From: Paraburkholderia gardini
Lineage (GTDB): Bacteria > Pseudomonadota > Gammaproteobacteria > Burkholderiales > Burkholderiaceae
Assembly (NCBI RefSeq): GCF_907164575.1
Contig: NZ_CAJQYY010000036.1
Location: 1 to 47,130, forward strand
Length of the DNA stretch: 47,130 nt
Reading direction: 5' to 3'
Position 1 is the first letter of the stretch. Each line of letters starts with the position of its first letter. The notes under the pieces were generated by a model. It was not told where the DNA came from and searched no databases. It worked only from the letters and a program-made list of their open reading frames with translations. The position numbers and the translations under genes were made by a program. Below are positions 1-9,500 of the stretch, piece by piece.

Positions 1-2
1 TC

Positions 3-53
3 TGGCTCAATCCGGAGCGCATGCAACCGGCAGAACTAAAGCAGTTCGCGTGA
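3..53 (+). CDS. Possible C-terminal end of an unidentified gene
   Basis: The window opens inside a short open stretch that ends at a TGA at 51-53. It would encode a C-terminus reading WLNPERMQPAELKQFA. It looks protein-like, but a second frame is also open at the window edge up to a TGA at 56-58, so the assignment is weak. No function can be assigned. The rest of the stretch up to 170 shows no gene and no convincing promoter. Confidence 0.25.
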   Translation, partial: WLNPERMQPAELKQFA

Positions 54-170
54 AGTGACGCGACAAGTACGTTGACAACCGCCGTCGATGCTCGAACTGG
101 CCTTCATTATCCTTGAGCGTCGTACGCGACGAATCGCGGAAGCCACCAACCTGAATATCCGATATCACGC

Positions 171-1169
171 GTGCACAAGACTCTTTCGAAATGCGCCTCC
201 CTGCCGGTCCCGTTTCTGCTCAGTGGCTGCCTCATTTTTTCGACGCCCGCGAGTGCACAGGAATTCTCCTTCCTCGCCGGGCCTCTTGTCAGCGACAGCG
301 CGAACTCCTATTCATGGGAAGGCAGTTATCGAGAGGGTCTCGGACGCTACGCGGCATGGAGTTTCTCCTGGCTGAACGAAGGCCACATCCCCAATCATCA
401 TCGCGATGGCCCATCCGTGCAGGTCTGGGGTCGACTGCCCCTGTGGAACGACCGCCTCGAGCTGTCGGCCGGCGTTGGGCCCTACCACTACTTTGACACG
501 ACTGCAGCAGAGGCCGGTGCGGGCTATTCGAACACGCACGGCTGGGGTGCATTATGGAGCGCCCGTGCTGCCTGGTATTTCGATAGCCGCTGGATTGCCC
601 AGATGCAGCTCAACCACGCCCAGGTGTTTGGCGGCCGCGACACGACAGCGCTGCTCTTCGGCGTGGGTTACGAACTGGATGGGAACGACGAACCCGGCCC
701 GCGACAGCGGCCCACTCCGCGCACATCGAACGTCACGAACAACGAACTCACCGTGTTGTTCGGCGAGACGATCCTGAACAGCACCAGTTCGCAAACGGCT
801 CTCGCGGGAGGCCTCGAATACAGACGGGGCGTGTGGCGGTACGTCGATGTGACCGCTTCGTATATTCATGAAGGCAACCGTTCACAGCCGCGTCGGGATG
901 GCGCCGCGGTTCAGATCTGGGGCACGCGTGCTTTCTTCGACGACCGCCTGACATTGTCGGCCGGTGTCGGCCCATACTTCGCAATCACACAAAACGAGGA
1001 TTCTCCGCAAAACCAGACGGGCGACGGGCGCATTTCCGGGCTCATCTCGGTGTCGGCGAGTTACCGGTTCGGCCAGCGCTGGTTGACGCGAGTGACATGG
1101 AATCGCGTCGTCACGCGCTACGATCGCGATACCGATGTGATCGAAGCCGGCGTCGGGCTGCGTTTCTGA
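171..1169 (+). CDS. Exported outer-membrane beta-barrel protein with internal duplication
   Basis: This 332-residue protein begins at GTG 171, since no in-frame ATG fits. The N-terminus has a hydrophobic stretch ending in ASA near residue 29, which suits a signal-peptidase I site; a lipobox-like LSGC at 17-20 leaves lipoprotein export possible. The rest alternates polar and aromatic residues and ends in ...GVGLRF, with the terminal Phe typical of outer-membrane barrels inserted by BAM. Residues about 31-172 and 193-332 are two copies of one unit: each has an RDG..VQ-WG motif, then a (D)RL-LSAGVGPY motif, then a WL/WI strand and a final G-GY/G-GL strand. Each half resembles a small acyloxyacyl-hydrolase/PagL-like or OmpW-like barrel, but I cannot place the family. 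No clear ribosome site precedes the GTG, so the start is uncertain. Confidence 0.75.
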   Translation: MHKTLSKCASLPVPFLLSGCLIFSTPASAQEFSFLAGPLVSDSANSYSWEGSYREGLGRYAAWSFSWLNEGHIPNHHRDGPSVQVWGRLPLWNDRLELSAGVGPYHYFDTTAAEAGAGYSNTHGWGALWSARAAWYFDSRWIAQMQLNHAQVFGGRDTTALLFGVGYELDGNDEPGPRQRPTPRTSNVTNNELTVLFGETILNSTSSQTALAGGLEYRRGVWRYVDVTASYIHEGNRSQPRRDGAAVQIWGTRAFFDDRLTLSAGVGPYFAITQNEDSPQNQTGDGRISGLISVSASYRFGQRWLTRVTWNRVVTRYDRDTDVIEAGVGLRF

Positions 1170-1179
1170 GCGCGCTCAG
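1166..1179. terminator. Palindrome at the junction of two convergent genes
   Basis: CTGAGCGCGCTCAG is a perfect 14-base palindrome that includes the stop codon of the upstream barrel gene (1167-1169) and ends four bases before the stop of the convergent DUF3828 gene (1184). It could form a 5-bp stem with a CGCG loop in either transcript. No T-run follows on either side, so a classical intrinsic terminator is not established. Confidence 0.4.
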
Positions 1180-1183
1180 TCTG

Positions 1184-1702
1184 TCAGCGATCAACCTCTG
1201 GCGAAACGCTGTCGCGGACGGGGAGATGGCCGGGTGAATCCGCATCCTGACCAGCCGCTTCGGGTGTGTCGTCCACCTTGATGATCCGCCACGTTCCGCC
1301 CTGTTTGCGCAGAGACACCAGCACGCTGGTTTTGTCTTTTGAACCGAAGGTAACGCACACAACCGCGACGTCGCGGCGCACGACCGCCCGATGCGTTGCG
1401 ATGTGGGCGGACCCGTCCTGCTCGTCGCAGTCCTGCACCTTCGTGAAGTAGTCGCTGTCGCCTGGCAACCGGTCGTGGCGCCAGGCGCTCCGTAGCGCGT
1501 CGACTGTCGCCTTCGACACGTAGGTGTAAATGCCGTTATTCAGTAACGGATAGCTGTCGTCGGATTGCAGCTTGATGTACCACGCGTAAAACGCGCGAGT
1601 CGTCGATTCCGGCGTGGCGCTGTCTGCAAGCGCTGCATGCTGGCAAAGCAGCCCGCTAACGAGCAGGAGAACCGACACGGCGAGGGAGAACAGTTTCTTC
1701 AT
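1184..1702 (-). CDS. DUF3828 family exported protein
   Basis: This is a 172-residue protein. It has a classical signal peptide (MKK start, Leu/Val-rich core, cleavage near ALA-D at residue 26), so it is probably periplasmic. The mature part carries the DUF3828 pattern: FYAWYI early on, then YVSKATVDALR, then DSDYFTKVQDC, and a late strand WRIIKVDD. E. coli YbjP and YqhG share this domain, whose role is unknown; some relatives have been described as effector-immunity proteins. A GAGG ribosome site lies about seven bases before the ATG. It is convergent with the barrel gene and follows the efflux operon on the same strand after a 201-base gap (1703-1903), which probably holds its own promoter. 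Confidence 0.75.
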   Translation of the reverse strand: MKKLFSLAVSVLLLVSGLLCQHAALADSATPESTTRAFYAWYIKLQSDDSYPLLNNGIYTYVSKATVDALRSAWRHDRLPGDSDYFTKVQDCDEQDGSAHIATHRAVVRRDVAVVCVTFGSKDKTSVLVSLRKQGGTWRIIKVDDTPEAAGQDADSPGHLPVRDSVSPEVDR

Positions 1703-1903
1703 CGTTTCCTCAGTTGTGTCGATAAAACCTCTATGTGGGCTGTGCCGCCCGGTACGCCGGTCCCGGATGGTTACATCTCGACGAAAGCGTCCTTGTGGCC
1801 TTGAACGCTATCATGAAGATCGCGTTGAAACTGTCAAAAATGGATGTGCTGGATGACGCGTATGGCGTGGCTACGCGCTCAGTGTGTTACCAGACCGACT
1901 CCC

Positions 1904-3415
1904 CTACATCCCCTCCACCGAAGTCACATCCTTCTCCGCCGGAAGCTGCGACACGTCCCATCCGCCGCCCAGCGCCTCGATCAACTGCACGCTGCTTGTC
2001 ATCTGCTGCACGCGCAGCGTGATCATCGTCTGCTGATCGGAGAGCAACGCCGTCTGCGCGACGAACACATTCAGGTACGTATCCACACCCGTGCGATACC
2101 GCGCCGTCGAAAGATCGTAGTAACGCTGCGCAGCGGCCACCACCGCCTTCTGCTGTTCCAGCTGCGTGGCCAGAATGCGCTGCGCGGCGAGGTAATCCTC
2201 CGTCTGCTGGAAAGCCGTCAGCACGGTCTGACGATACGCCGCCACCGTGCCCTCGTACTGCGCCTTGTATTGCGCGACCGTCGCCGTGCGCAAACCGCCG
2301 TCAAAGAGCGTCTGGGAAACCGACGGTCCCAGCGAGAAAAACCGGGCCGGCCACGTGAACCAGTTCTGCAGCAACGAGCTTTCGAAGCCGCCCGACAGCG
2401 AAATGCTCACCGTCGGATAAAACGCCGCCGTCTCGACGCCGATCAACGCGTTCGCCTGCGACATCGAGCGCTCCGCCGCCGCGATGTCGGGCCTGCGCTG
2501 AAGCAGCGTCGATGGAATTCCGGCGGGAATCGCCGGCGCAACTGTCGTGAGCGGCCTGGAAGGCAACGAGAACGTCGAAGCCGGTTCGCCAGTCAGCAAC
2601 GCAATCGCATGCTCATACTGCGCGCGCGCGAGTCGCAGATTCGTCGCCGACGCCTCCGCTGTCTTCAGATTCAGTTGCGCCTGAGCCACCGACTGCGCGC
2701 TATCGATGCCCGTGCGTCCCAGCACTTCGGTCAAGGCAAGACTCTTGCGATAAGCCTCGATCGTCTGTTCGTTCAGCGCGATGAGTTCGTCCTGCCCGCG
2801 CAGTTCAAAATAGTATTGAGCGAGGCTGGCCTGTTCGCTAAGCCGCTTGTTGGCCAGATCGGCGGCGCTCACCTGCGCTGCGTTCGCGTATTCCCGCACG
2901 GTGTTGCCGATGCGTCCCCACAGGTCCGGTTCCCACGATATCGCCAGCGGAAAGTTGAAATCGTTGCTCGTGAATCGCATGCCGTTGCTGGGTATCCCGG
3001 GCGCGGAAAACGAAGATCCGGAGCGCGTGTAGGCCGGCTGAAGCGTGGCCGTCGGCGCGTAGCTGGCGCGCGCCTGATTCACCTGCGCGCGGGCCGCCAT
3101 GAAATTCTGGTACGCCTGCGCGATATTCTGGTTCGAGTGGTTCAGGCGCTCTTCCAGCGCGTCCAGTTCCGGCTCCTGATAGATTGTCCACCACGCGCCG
3201 CGCTGCGCCGCGTCCTGCGGACTGGCCGGTGTCCACGTCGTGCCATCGGGCGAGACGGCCGGCCCTGCTTCCTTGAACGACGCGGGCGTCGCAACCGAAG
3301 GACGGACATAGTCCGGTCCGACCGTACACCCCGCTTCCATGGCTAACGCGGTAAACAGAACCGCGCACGCGAGGATGCGCAGTGAAGGAGCGATGAATCG
3401 GGCGAACTTCTGCAT
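1904..3415 (-). CDS. RND efflux outer-membrane channel (NodT/OprM family lipoprotein)
   Basis: This 503-residue protein is the outer-membrane exit duct of the tripartite pump encoded upstream. The N-terminus has a hydrophobic export signal ending at Cys30, followed by TVGPDYVRP, the hallmark start of NodT/OprM/OpmB lipoproteins. The residue at -3 of the lipobox is Glu rather than the usual Leu, which is unusual. Two OEP repeats follow, with long helical segments such as NQNIAQAYQNFMAARAQV and YDLSTARYRTGVDTYLNVF and the conserved GIPSTLLQRRPDIAAAE. It begins 20 bases after the stop of the second RND pump and is the last gene of the operon. A short 6-bp inverted repeat at 1857-1877 lies downstream but lacks a T-run. 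Confidence 0.93.
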   Translation of the reverse strand: MQKFARFIAPSLRILACAVLFTALAMEAGCTVGPDYVRPSVATPASFKEAGPAVSPDGTTWTPASPQDAAQRGAWWTIYQEPELDALEERLNHSNQNIAQAYQNFMAARAQVNQARASYAPTATLQPAYTRSGSSFSAPGIPSNGMRFTSNDFNFPLAISWEPDLWGRIGNTVREYANAAQVSAADLANKRLSEQASLAQYYFELRGQDELIALNEQTIEAYRKSLALTEVLGRTGIDSAQSVAQAQLNLKTAEASATNLRLARAQYEHAIALLTGEPASTFSLPSRPLTTVAPAIPAGIPSTLLQRRPDIAAAERSMSQANALIGVETAAFYPTVSISLSGGFESSLLQNWFTWPARFFSLGPSVSQTLFDGGLRTATVAQYKAQYEGTVAAYRQTVLTAFQQTEDYLAAQRILATQLEQQKAVVAAAQRYYDLSTARYRTGVDTYLNVFVAQTALLSDQQTMITLRVQQMTSSVQLIEALGGGWDVSQLPAEKDVTSVEGM

Positions 3416-3435
3416 GGCTTTTCCGGCAGATCAGA

Positions 3436-6400
3436 TCAGGTTTGCGCGGGCGAATTGCGACCCGCGCGGTCTTGGCGGCGTCGGTTGAAGCGCTGACGCA
3501 TGCGGTCGAAATACAGGTAGATCACAGGCGTCGTATAAAGCGTGAGCATCTGGCTGAAGATCAATCCGCCGACAATCGCAATGCCCAGCGGCCGTCTCAA
3601 CTCCGAGCCCGTGCCGTGACCGATCGCAAGCGGCAGCGCGCCCAGCGCCGCGGCAACCGTCGTCATCAGGATAGGCCTGAAACGCAGCATGCAGGCTTCG
3701 AAGATCGCGTCTTCGGTGCTTTTGCCTTCGATACGTTCGGCCTGCAACGCGAAATCGATCATCAGAATCGCGTTCTTCTTGACGATCCCGATCAGCAGGA
3801 AAATGCCGATCAGCGAGATCACGTCCAGCTCGCTATGAAAGAGGATGAGCGCAATCATCGCGCCCACGCTCGCGGACGGCAGCGTGGTGAGAATCGTAAC
3901 CGGATGAATCAGGCTTTCATAAAGCATGCCGAGCACGATATAGATCGCCAGCAGCGCACCGAGAATCAGGAACGGCTCGCTGGCAAGCGAACTCTGGAAC
4001 GCCTGCGCGGTGCCCGCGAACTGGGCGGTGATATTCGCGGGCGTGCCGAGGCGTTGCTGCATCTGCGTGATGAGCGCGGTGGCCTGTCCGAGCGATACGT
4101 TCGGCGCGAGATTGAACGCGATGGTGACCGAAGGAAAGAACGAGGAATGGTTGACCGAGAGCGGCGAAGTCGACACCCGCGTGGTCGAGAACGCCCCGAG
4201 CGGCACCGCGCCCTTCCCCGATGCATGAACATATGTCGATTGCAATGTCGATGGCGATTGCAGGAGCGCGGGATTCGCCTGCATCACGACGTAATACTGG
4301 TTGAGCGACGTGTAGATGGTCGAAACCTGCGACTCGCCGAATTCGTAGTAAAGCGCGTTGTCGATCAGCTTTGGCGTGATGCCGAACCGGGCGGCCGTCA
4401 TGCGGTCGTAATCGAACAGGGCCTGCAGGCCGTTGTTCTGCTGGTCGGTTGTGACATCCCTGATCTGCGGCATTTTCTGCATCGCGTGATACAGCACGGG
4501 CGCCCATTGACTCAACGCATCGACGGTATCGGCGGATAGCTGGTACTGGTACTGCGCATTGCTCTGCCGCCCGCCCACGCCGATATCCTGCGCCGCCTGC
4601 AGGAACGTCGACGCCCCCGCGATCGCGTTGAGTTCTGGACGCAGGCGGTCGACGACTTCCGTCGCGGTCACGTCCCGTTCGTTGCGCGGCTTGAGCGTGA
4701 TGAACACAAACCCCACGTTGCTCGCGCCGCCGCCCGGGCCGCCCTGCCCGCCGGCGAATCCGGCCGCGTTCTCGACGGCGGGATCCTGGCGGATCACGCT
4801 TTGAATGCTCATCAGCGAGCGGTTCATCGACTGGAACGAAGCGTCCTGCGCGCCCTGAAAGCCACCGAATATCGTGCCCGTATCCTGCTGCGGGAACAGC
4901 CCTTTCTGCGCGATGCCCGCCAGCACGACGTTAAGTGCAAGCGTCAGCACGAGGCTGAATATCACCGTGCGTGGATGCTGGATCGCCCAGCCGAGCGTGG
5001 TCCGGTACGCCGCCAGAATATGGTTGAAGCCACGCTCGCTCCACCGGTACAGCCTGCCATGCTGCGTGTCGCTCGCGGGCTTGAGCAGGTACGCGCACAT
5101 CGCGGGCGTCACGGTCAGCGAGATCACCATCGATATCGCAACGGAGGTCGCGAGCGTGAACGCGAATTCGTGAAAGAGTCGCCCTGGCACGCCCCCCATG
5201 AACAAAATGGGAACGAAAACCGCAAGCAGCGAAAGACTCATCGCGATCACCGTGAACGCGACTTCCTGCGTGCCCTGGAACGCGGCACGCATGGTCGGCA
5301 CGCCGCGCTCGATCAACCGCGTGATGTTCTCCATCACCACGATCGCGTCGTCGACCACAAAGCCGGTCGAGACGGTCAGCGCCATCAGCGACAGGTTATC
5401 GAGCGTGAAACCCAGCAGATACATCACGGCGAACGTGCCGATCAGCGAAATCGCCACGGCGACACCTGGAATCAACGTCGCACCCGGGCTGCGCAGAAAC
5501 ACGAACACCACACCGATCACGAGCACGATCGACAGCATGAGCGTGCGTTCGACGTCGTTCACGGACGACCGGATCGTGGTGGTCGTATCGAGCATGAGCT
5601 GCAGGTGATCGCTTGCGGGCATCGACGCGCGGATCGACGGCAACGCCTGCTTGATACGATCCACCGTATCGATCACGTTCGCGTTCGGCAGCCTGAAAAC
5701 AAGCAGGATGACCGACGGCTTGCCGTTGACGTAGCCCGCCGAACGCAGCGTCTGCACGGAATCGTAGACGTGCGCGACGTCGCGCAGGCGCACGACCTTG
5801 CCGTTGCTCGTACTGACCACCAGCGGCGCGTAATCCTGCGCGCGGGAGATCTGGTCGTTTGCGGTAATGACCGAAGTGGTCAGATCGTCGCTGAAGCCGC
5901 CTTTCGGCCGGTTCGAGTTCTGGACCGACAGGGCCTTCGCGACGTTCTGCACGCCGATGCCATAGCTGTTGAGCTGGGCCGGGTTCAGATCGACGCGCAC
6001 AGCGGGCAACGAGCTGCCCACCACCTGAACCTGCCCGACGCCCTGCAGCTGCGCGATTTTCTGCGAAATGACCGAGGACGCGAGGTCGTACAGCTGGCCC
6101 CGGTCGGCGGAATCCGAGGTCAGGCTTAGCACCGTTATCGGCGCGATCGCGGAATTGATCTTCCGGTAGGTCGGATTGGAAGGCAGGTTGGCCGGCAGGT
6201 CGGCGCGCGCGGCATTGATGGCAGCTTCGACGTCCCGTGCGGCGCCGTCGACATCGCGGCTGAGGTCGAACTGCAGCGTCACGGAGGTCACGCCCAGCGT
6301 GCTGGACGATGTCATCTGCGTCACGCCGGCGATGCGGCCGAACTGGCGTTCGAGCGGCGTCGCGATGGAAGACGCCATCACTTCCGGGCTCGCGCCCGGC

Positions 6401-6573
6401 AACGTGGCGGCGACGGTGATCGTCGCGAAGTCCACCTGCGGCAGCGACGCCACCGGCAGTTGCCTGAACGCAATCGCGCCGGCGATGACGATCGCCATCG
6501 CCATCAGCGTCGTCGCGACGGGCCGCTTGATGAACGGTGACGAGATGTTGATCACGTTTCGCCAGCCGTCCAT
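3436..6573 (-). CDS. mdtC: RND multidrug efflux pump, MdtC/MuxC-like
   Basis: This is a roughly 1,045-residue inner-membrane proton-driven drug exporter of the HAE1 RND family. It has the N-terminal SPFIKRPVATTLM segment, the transmembrane-4 Asp pair in GFVVDDAIVVMENI near residue 405, two large periplasmic loops, and the C-terminal GIVKKNAILMIDFA and RPILMTTVAAALGALPL motifs. It is paired with a second, different RND gene directly upstream, the arrangement of mdtB-mdtC or muxB-muxC, whose products form a heterotrimer. The ATG at 6573 lies inside the end of the upstream gene. A GTG at 6555 would give the usual VINISSPFI N-terminus and a 4-base GTGA stop-start overlap, so it may be the true start. 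Confidence 0.93.
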   Translation of the reverse strand: MDGWRNVINISSPFIKRPVATTLMAMAIVIAGAIAFRQLPVASLPQVDFATITVAATLPGASPEVMASSIATPLERQFGRIAGVTQMTSSSTLGVTSVTLQFDLSRDVDGAARDVEAAINAARADLPANLPSNPTYRKINSAIAPITVLSLTSDSADRGQLYDLASSVISQKIAQLQGVGQVQVVGSSLPAVRVDLNPAQLNSYGIGVQNVAKALSVQNSNRPKGGFSDDLTTSVITANDQISRAQDYAPLVVSTSNGKVVRLRDVAHVYDSVQTLRSAGYVNGKPSVILLVFRLPNANVIDTVDRIKQALPSIRASMPASDHLQLMLDTTTTIRSSVNDVERTLMLSIVLVIGVVFVFLRSPGATLIPGVAVAISLIGTFAVMYLLGFTLDNLSLMALTVSTGFVVDDAIVVMENITRLIERGVPTMRAAFQGTQEVAFTVIAMSLSLLAVFVPILFMGGVPGRLFHEFAFTLATSVAISMVISLTVTPAMCAYLLKPASDTQHGRLYRWSERGFNHILAAYRTTLGWAIQHPRTVIFSLVLTLALNVVLAGIAQKGLFPQQDTGTIFGGFQGAQDASFQSMNRSLMSIQSVIRQDPAVENAAGFAGGQGGPGGGASNVGFVFITLKPRNERDVTATEVVDRLRPELNAIAGASTFLQAAQDIGVGGRQSNAQYQYQLSADTVDALSQWAPVLYHAMQKMPQIRDVTTDQQNNGLQALFDYDRMTAARFGITPKLIDNALYYEFGESQVSTIYTSLNQYYVVMQANPALLQSPSTLQSTYVHASGKGAVPLGAFSTTRVSTSPLSVNHSSFFPSVTIAFNLAPNVSLGQATALITQMQQRLGTPANITAQFAGTAQAFQSSLASEPFLILGALLAIYIVLGMLYESLIHPVTILTTLPSASVGAMIALILFHSELDVISLIGIFLLIGIVKKNAILMIDFALQAERIEGKSTEDAIFEACMLRFRPILMTTVAAALGALPLAIGHGTGSELRRPLGIAIVGGLIFSQMLTLYTTPVIYLYFDRMRQRFNRRRQDRAGRNSPAQT

Positions 6574-9500
6574 GGACCGCGAGGCCGCGCGCCACGCGGC
6601 CGGAAACGCTTCGCGAGTCCGTCGAAGAAAACGTAGACGACGGGCGTCGTGTACAGCGTCAGCACCTGGCTCAGCAGCAGGCCGCCCACCATCGAAATAC
6701 CGAGCGGCCGGCGCAGTTCCGCGCCGATGCCCGAGCCGAACGCGAGCGGCAGGCCGGCGAAGAGCGCGCAGAGCGTCGTCATCAGGATCGGCCGCAGGCG
6801 CAGTTGCGCCGCTTCGAACACGGCTTCGACAGGGCTCAGGCCGCGCGTGCGCTCCGCCTCGAGCGCGAAATCGACGAGCATGATGCCGTTCTTCTTCACG
6901 ATACCGATCAGCAGGATGATGCCGATCACCGCGATGATGCCAAGGTCCTCGTGGAAGAGCCGCAGCGCCAGCAACGCGCCCACGCCCGCGGAAGGCAACG
7001 TCGAAAGAATCGTGACCGGGTGAATAAAACTCTCGTACAGGATGCCCAGCACGATATAGACGGCGACCAGCGCGGCGAGAATCAGCAACGCTTCGTTCGA
7101 GCCGATATCTTCATACGCTGCTGCCGTGCCCTGAAAATCCGGCTGCACGCTGGCGGGCATCTTCAGGTCGCCCTGGGCGCGCTGGATCGCCGCGACAGCC
7201 TGCCCGAGCGACGCGCCCGGCGCCACGTTGAACGAGATCGTGACAACCGGAAACTGCCCCTGATGCGTGATCGTCAAAGGCGCGGAGCGTGTCGTGAACC
7301 GGCTGACGGCGCTAAGCGGCACTGGTGTCGATTGCGACGTCGAGTTACCTGAAGTGCTGCCTGTTCCCGCGCCGCCCGATCCGCCAGCGTTACCCGTACT
7401 GTTCGAACCCGCATTCGCCCCGGACGAGGACGATGATGAACCCGAACCCGATCCACCCGATGCGCGCGACGCAAGCACGGTGGTCGGCGTTGTCGCGGCG
7501 AGGCTCTGGTTCGAAGACGCAACGAGACTCGACACCGTCCCGCTCGAACTCAGCGACGTGCGGCCCGACGTGCTCTGCGCCGCAGACGTGGCGGCGGAAT
7601 TCGTGCTGCCCTGAATGTAGATGCGATTGAGTTGCGCAGGATTACGCTGGAACTCCGGCAGTGCTTCGAGGATCACGTGATACTGGTTCGACTGCGTATA
7701 GAGCGTGCTCACCTGGCGTTGGCCGAACGCGTCGTACAGCGTGGAGTCGATCTGGTCCGGCGTGATGTTCAGACGCGAGGCCGTGGGCCGGTCGATGGTC
7801 AGATCGGTGCTGATGCCATTGTTCTGCTGGTCGGTCGTCACGTCGACCAGTTCGGGCAGTGTCCGCAGTTTCGCGACGAGCCGGCCGGTCCACTGGTTGA
7901 GTTCCTGCATGTCCGGGTCTTCGAGCGTGTACTGATACTGCGTGCGGCTCACGCGGTCGTCCACGGTCAGGTCCTGCACCGGCTGAAGATAAAGCTGCAC
8001 GCCGGGCACATCGCGCAGCCGGTCGCGCAGACGGTCGATCACTTCGCTTGCCGTCAGGCCCCGTTCGGCGACCGGCTTCAGGTTGATCTGGATTCTGCCG
8101 CTATTGAGCGTCGTGTTGATACCGTCCTGTCCGATGAACGAAGACAGGCTCGCCACCGCCGGATCCTTGAGGATTTCGCTCGCCAGCTGCTGCTGCTTTC
8201 GCGACATCGCGGCGAACGAGATCGACTCGGGCGCCTGCGAAATCGCCTGGATGATGCCGGTATCCTGTGGCGGGAAAAATCCCTTGGGAATCTCGATGTA
8301 CTGGAAAACGGTGAGCACCAGCGTCGCGAGCACCACGAACAGCGTGGCGGTCGAATGATCGAGCACCCAGCGCAAGCTGCGTCCGTACGCGGCGATAACG
8401 CGGTCGAAACGTGCCTGCGTCCAGCGGTAAAAGCGGTTCTGTTCGGCGTCCGGCGTGTGACGCAAAAGACGCGAACTCATCATCGGCGTCAGCGTCAGCG
8501 AAACGATGCCTGAAATAAGCACCGTGACGCTCAGCGTGACCGCGAATTCGCGGAACAGCCGTCCGACGACATCGCCCATGAACAGCAACGGAATCAATAC
8601 GGCGATCAGCGAAATGGTCAGCGAGACGATCGTGAAGCCGATCTGACGCGCACCTTCCAGCGCGGCCTCCATCGGCTTCATGCCCTCCTCGAGAAAGCGC
8701 GAGATGTTCTCGATCATCACGATCGCGTCGTCGACGACGAAACCCGTCGCGATCGTGAACGCCATCATCGTGAGATTGTTGATGCTGTAGCCGAGCGCGT
8801 GCATGACGGCGAGTGTGCCGATCAGCGAGAGCGGCACGGCAACCGTCGGAATGATCGTGGCGGCGAAGCTGCGCAGGAACAGGAACATCACCATCACGAC
8901 GAGCGCGATCGTGAGCATCAGTTCGAACTGCACGTTCTTCACCGATGCGCGGATCGTCGTCGTGCGGTCGGTCAGCACGGTCACTTCCACCGCGGCAGGC
9001 AGTGTGGCTTTCAGCTTCGGCAGCAACTGCTGGATTTCATTGACGACGGCGATCGTGTTCGCGCCAGGCTGCCGCTGGATATTGACGAGTATCGCCGGCG
9101 TTTCGTTTTTCCAGGCCGCGAGTTTCGTGTTCTCGATGCCGTCCGTGATCTTCGCGACATCGGTGAGCATCACCGGCGCGCCGTTTTTATACGCGACGAT
9201 GACGTCGCGAAAGCCTTTCGCCGACAGCAGCTGGTCGTTCGCGTTGATCTGGAACGCCTGCGCGGGGCCGTCGAACGTGCCCTTCGCCATGTTGACGGAG
9301 GTGCTTGTAAGCGCCGATCTCAGGTCTTCCAGGTTCAGGCCGTATGACGCGAGCGCAACCGGGTTCGCCTGGATTCGCACAGCCGGTTTGTGGCCGCCGC
9401 TGATCGTCACGAGACCGACACCGCTCAGTTGTGAAATCTTCGGTGCGAGCCGCGTATCGACCAGGTCCTCGATCGCCGAGAGCGGCAACGCGCGGGACGT

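Noticed and set aside
1857..1877. CGCGTA/TACGCG stem as terminator of the efflux operon
   Set aside because: Only 6 bp with a 9-base loop and no T-run; too weak to call.
1844..3346. A 500-codon plus-strand open frame opposite the outer-membrane channel gene
   Set aside because: Composition is Arg/His/Gln-rich with no domain, while the minus strand encodes a clear NodT-family protein.
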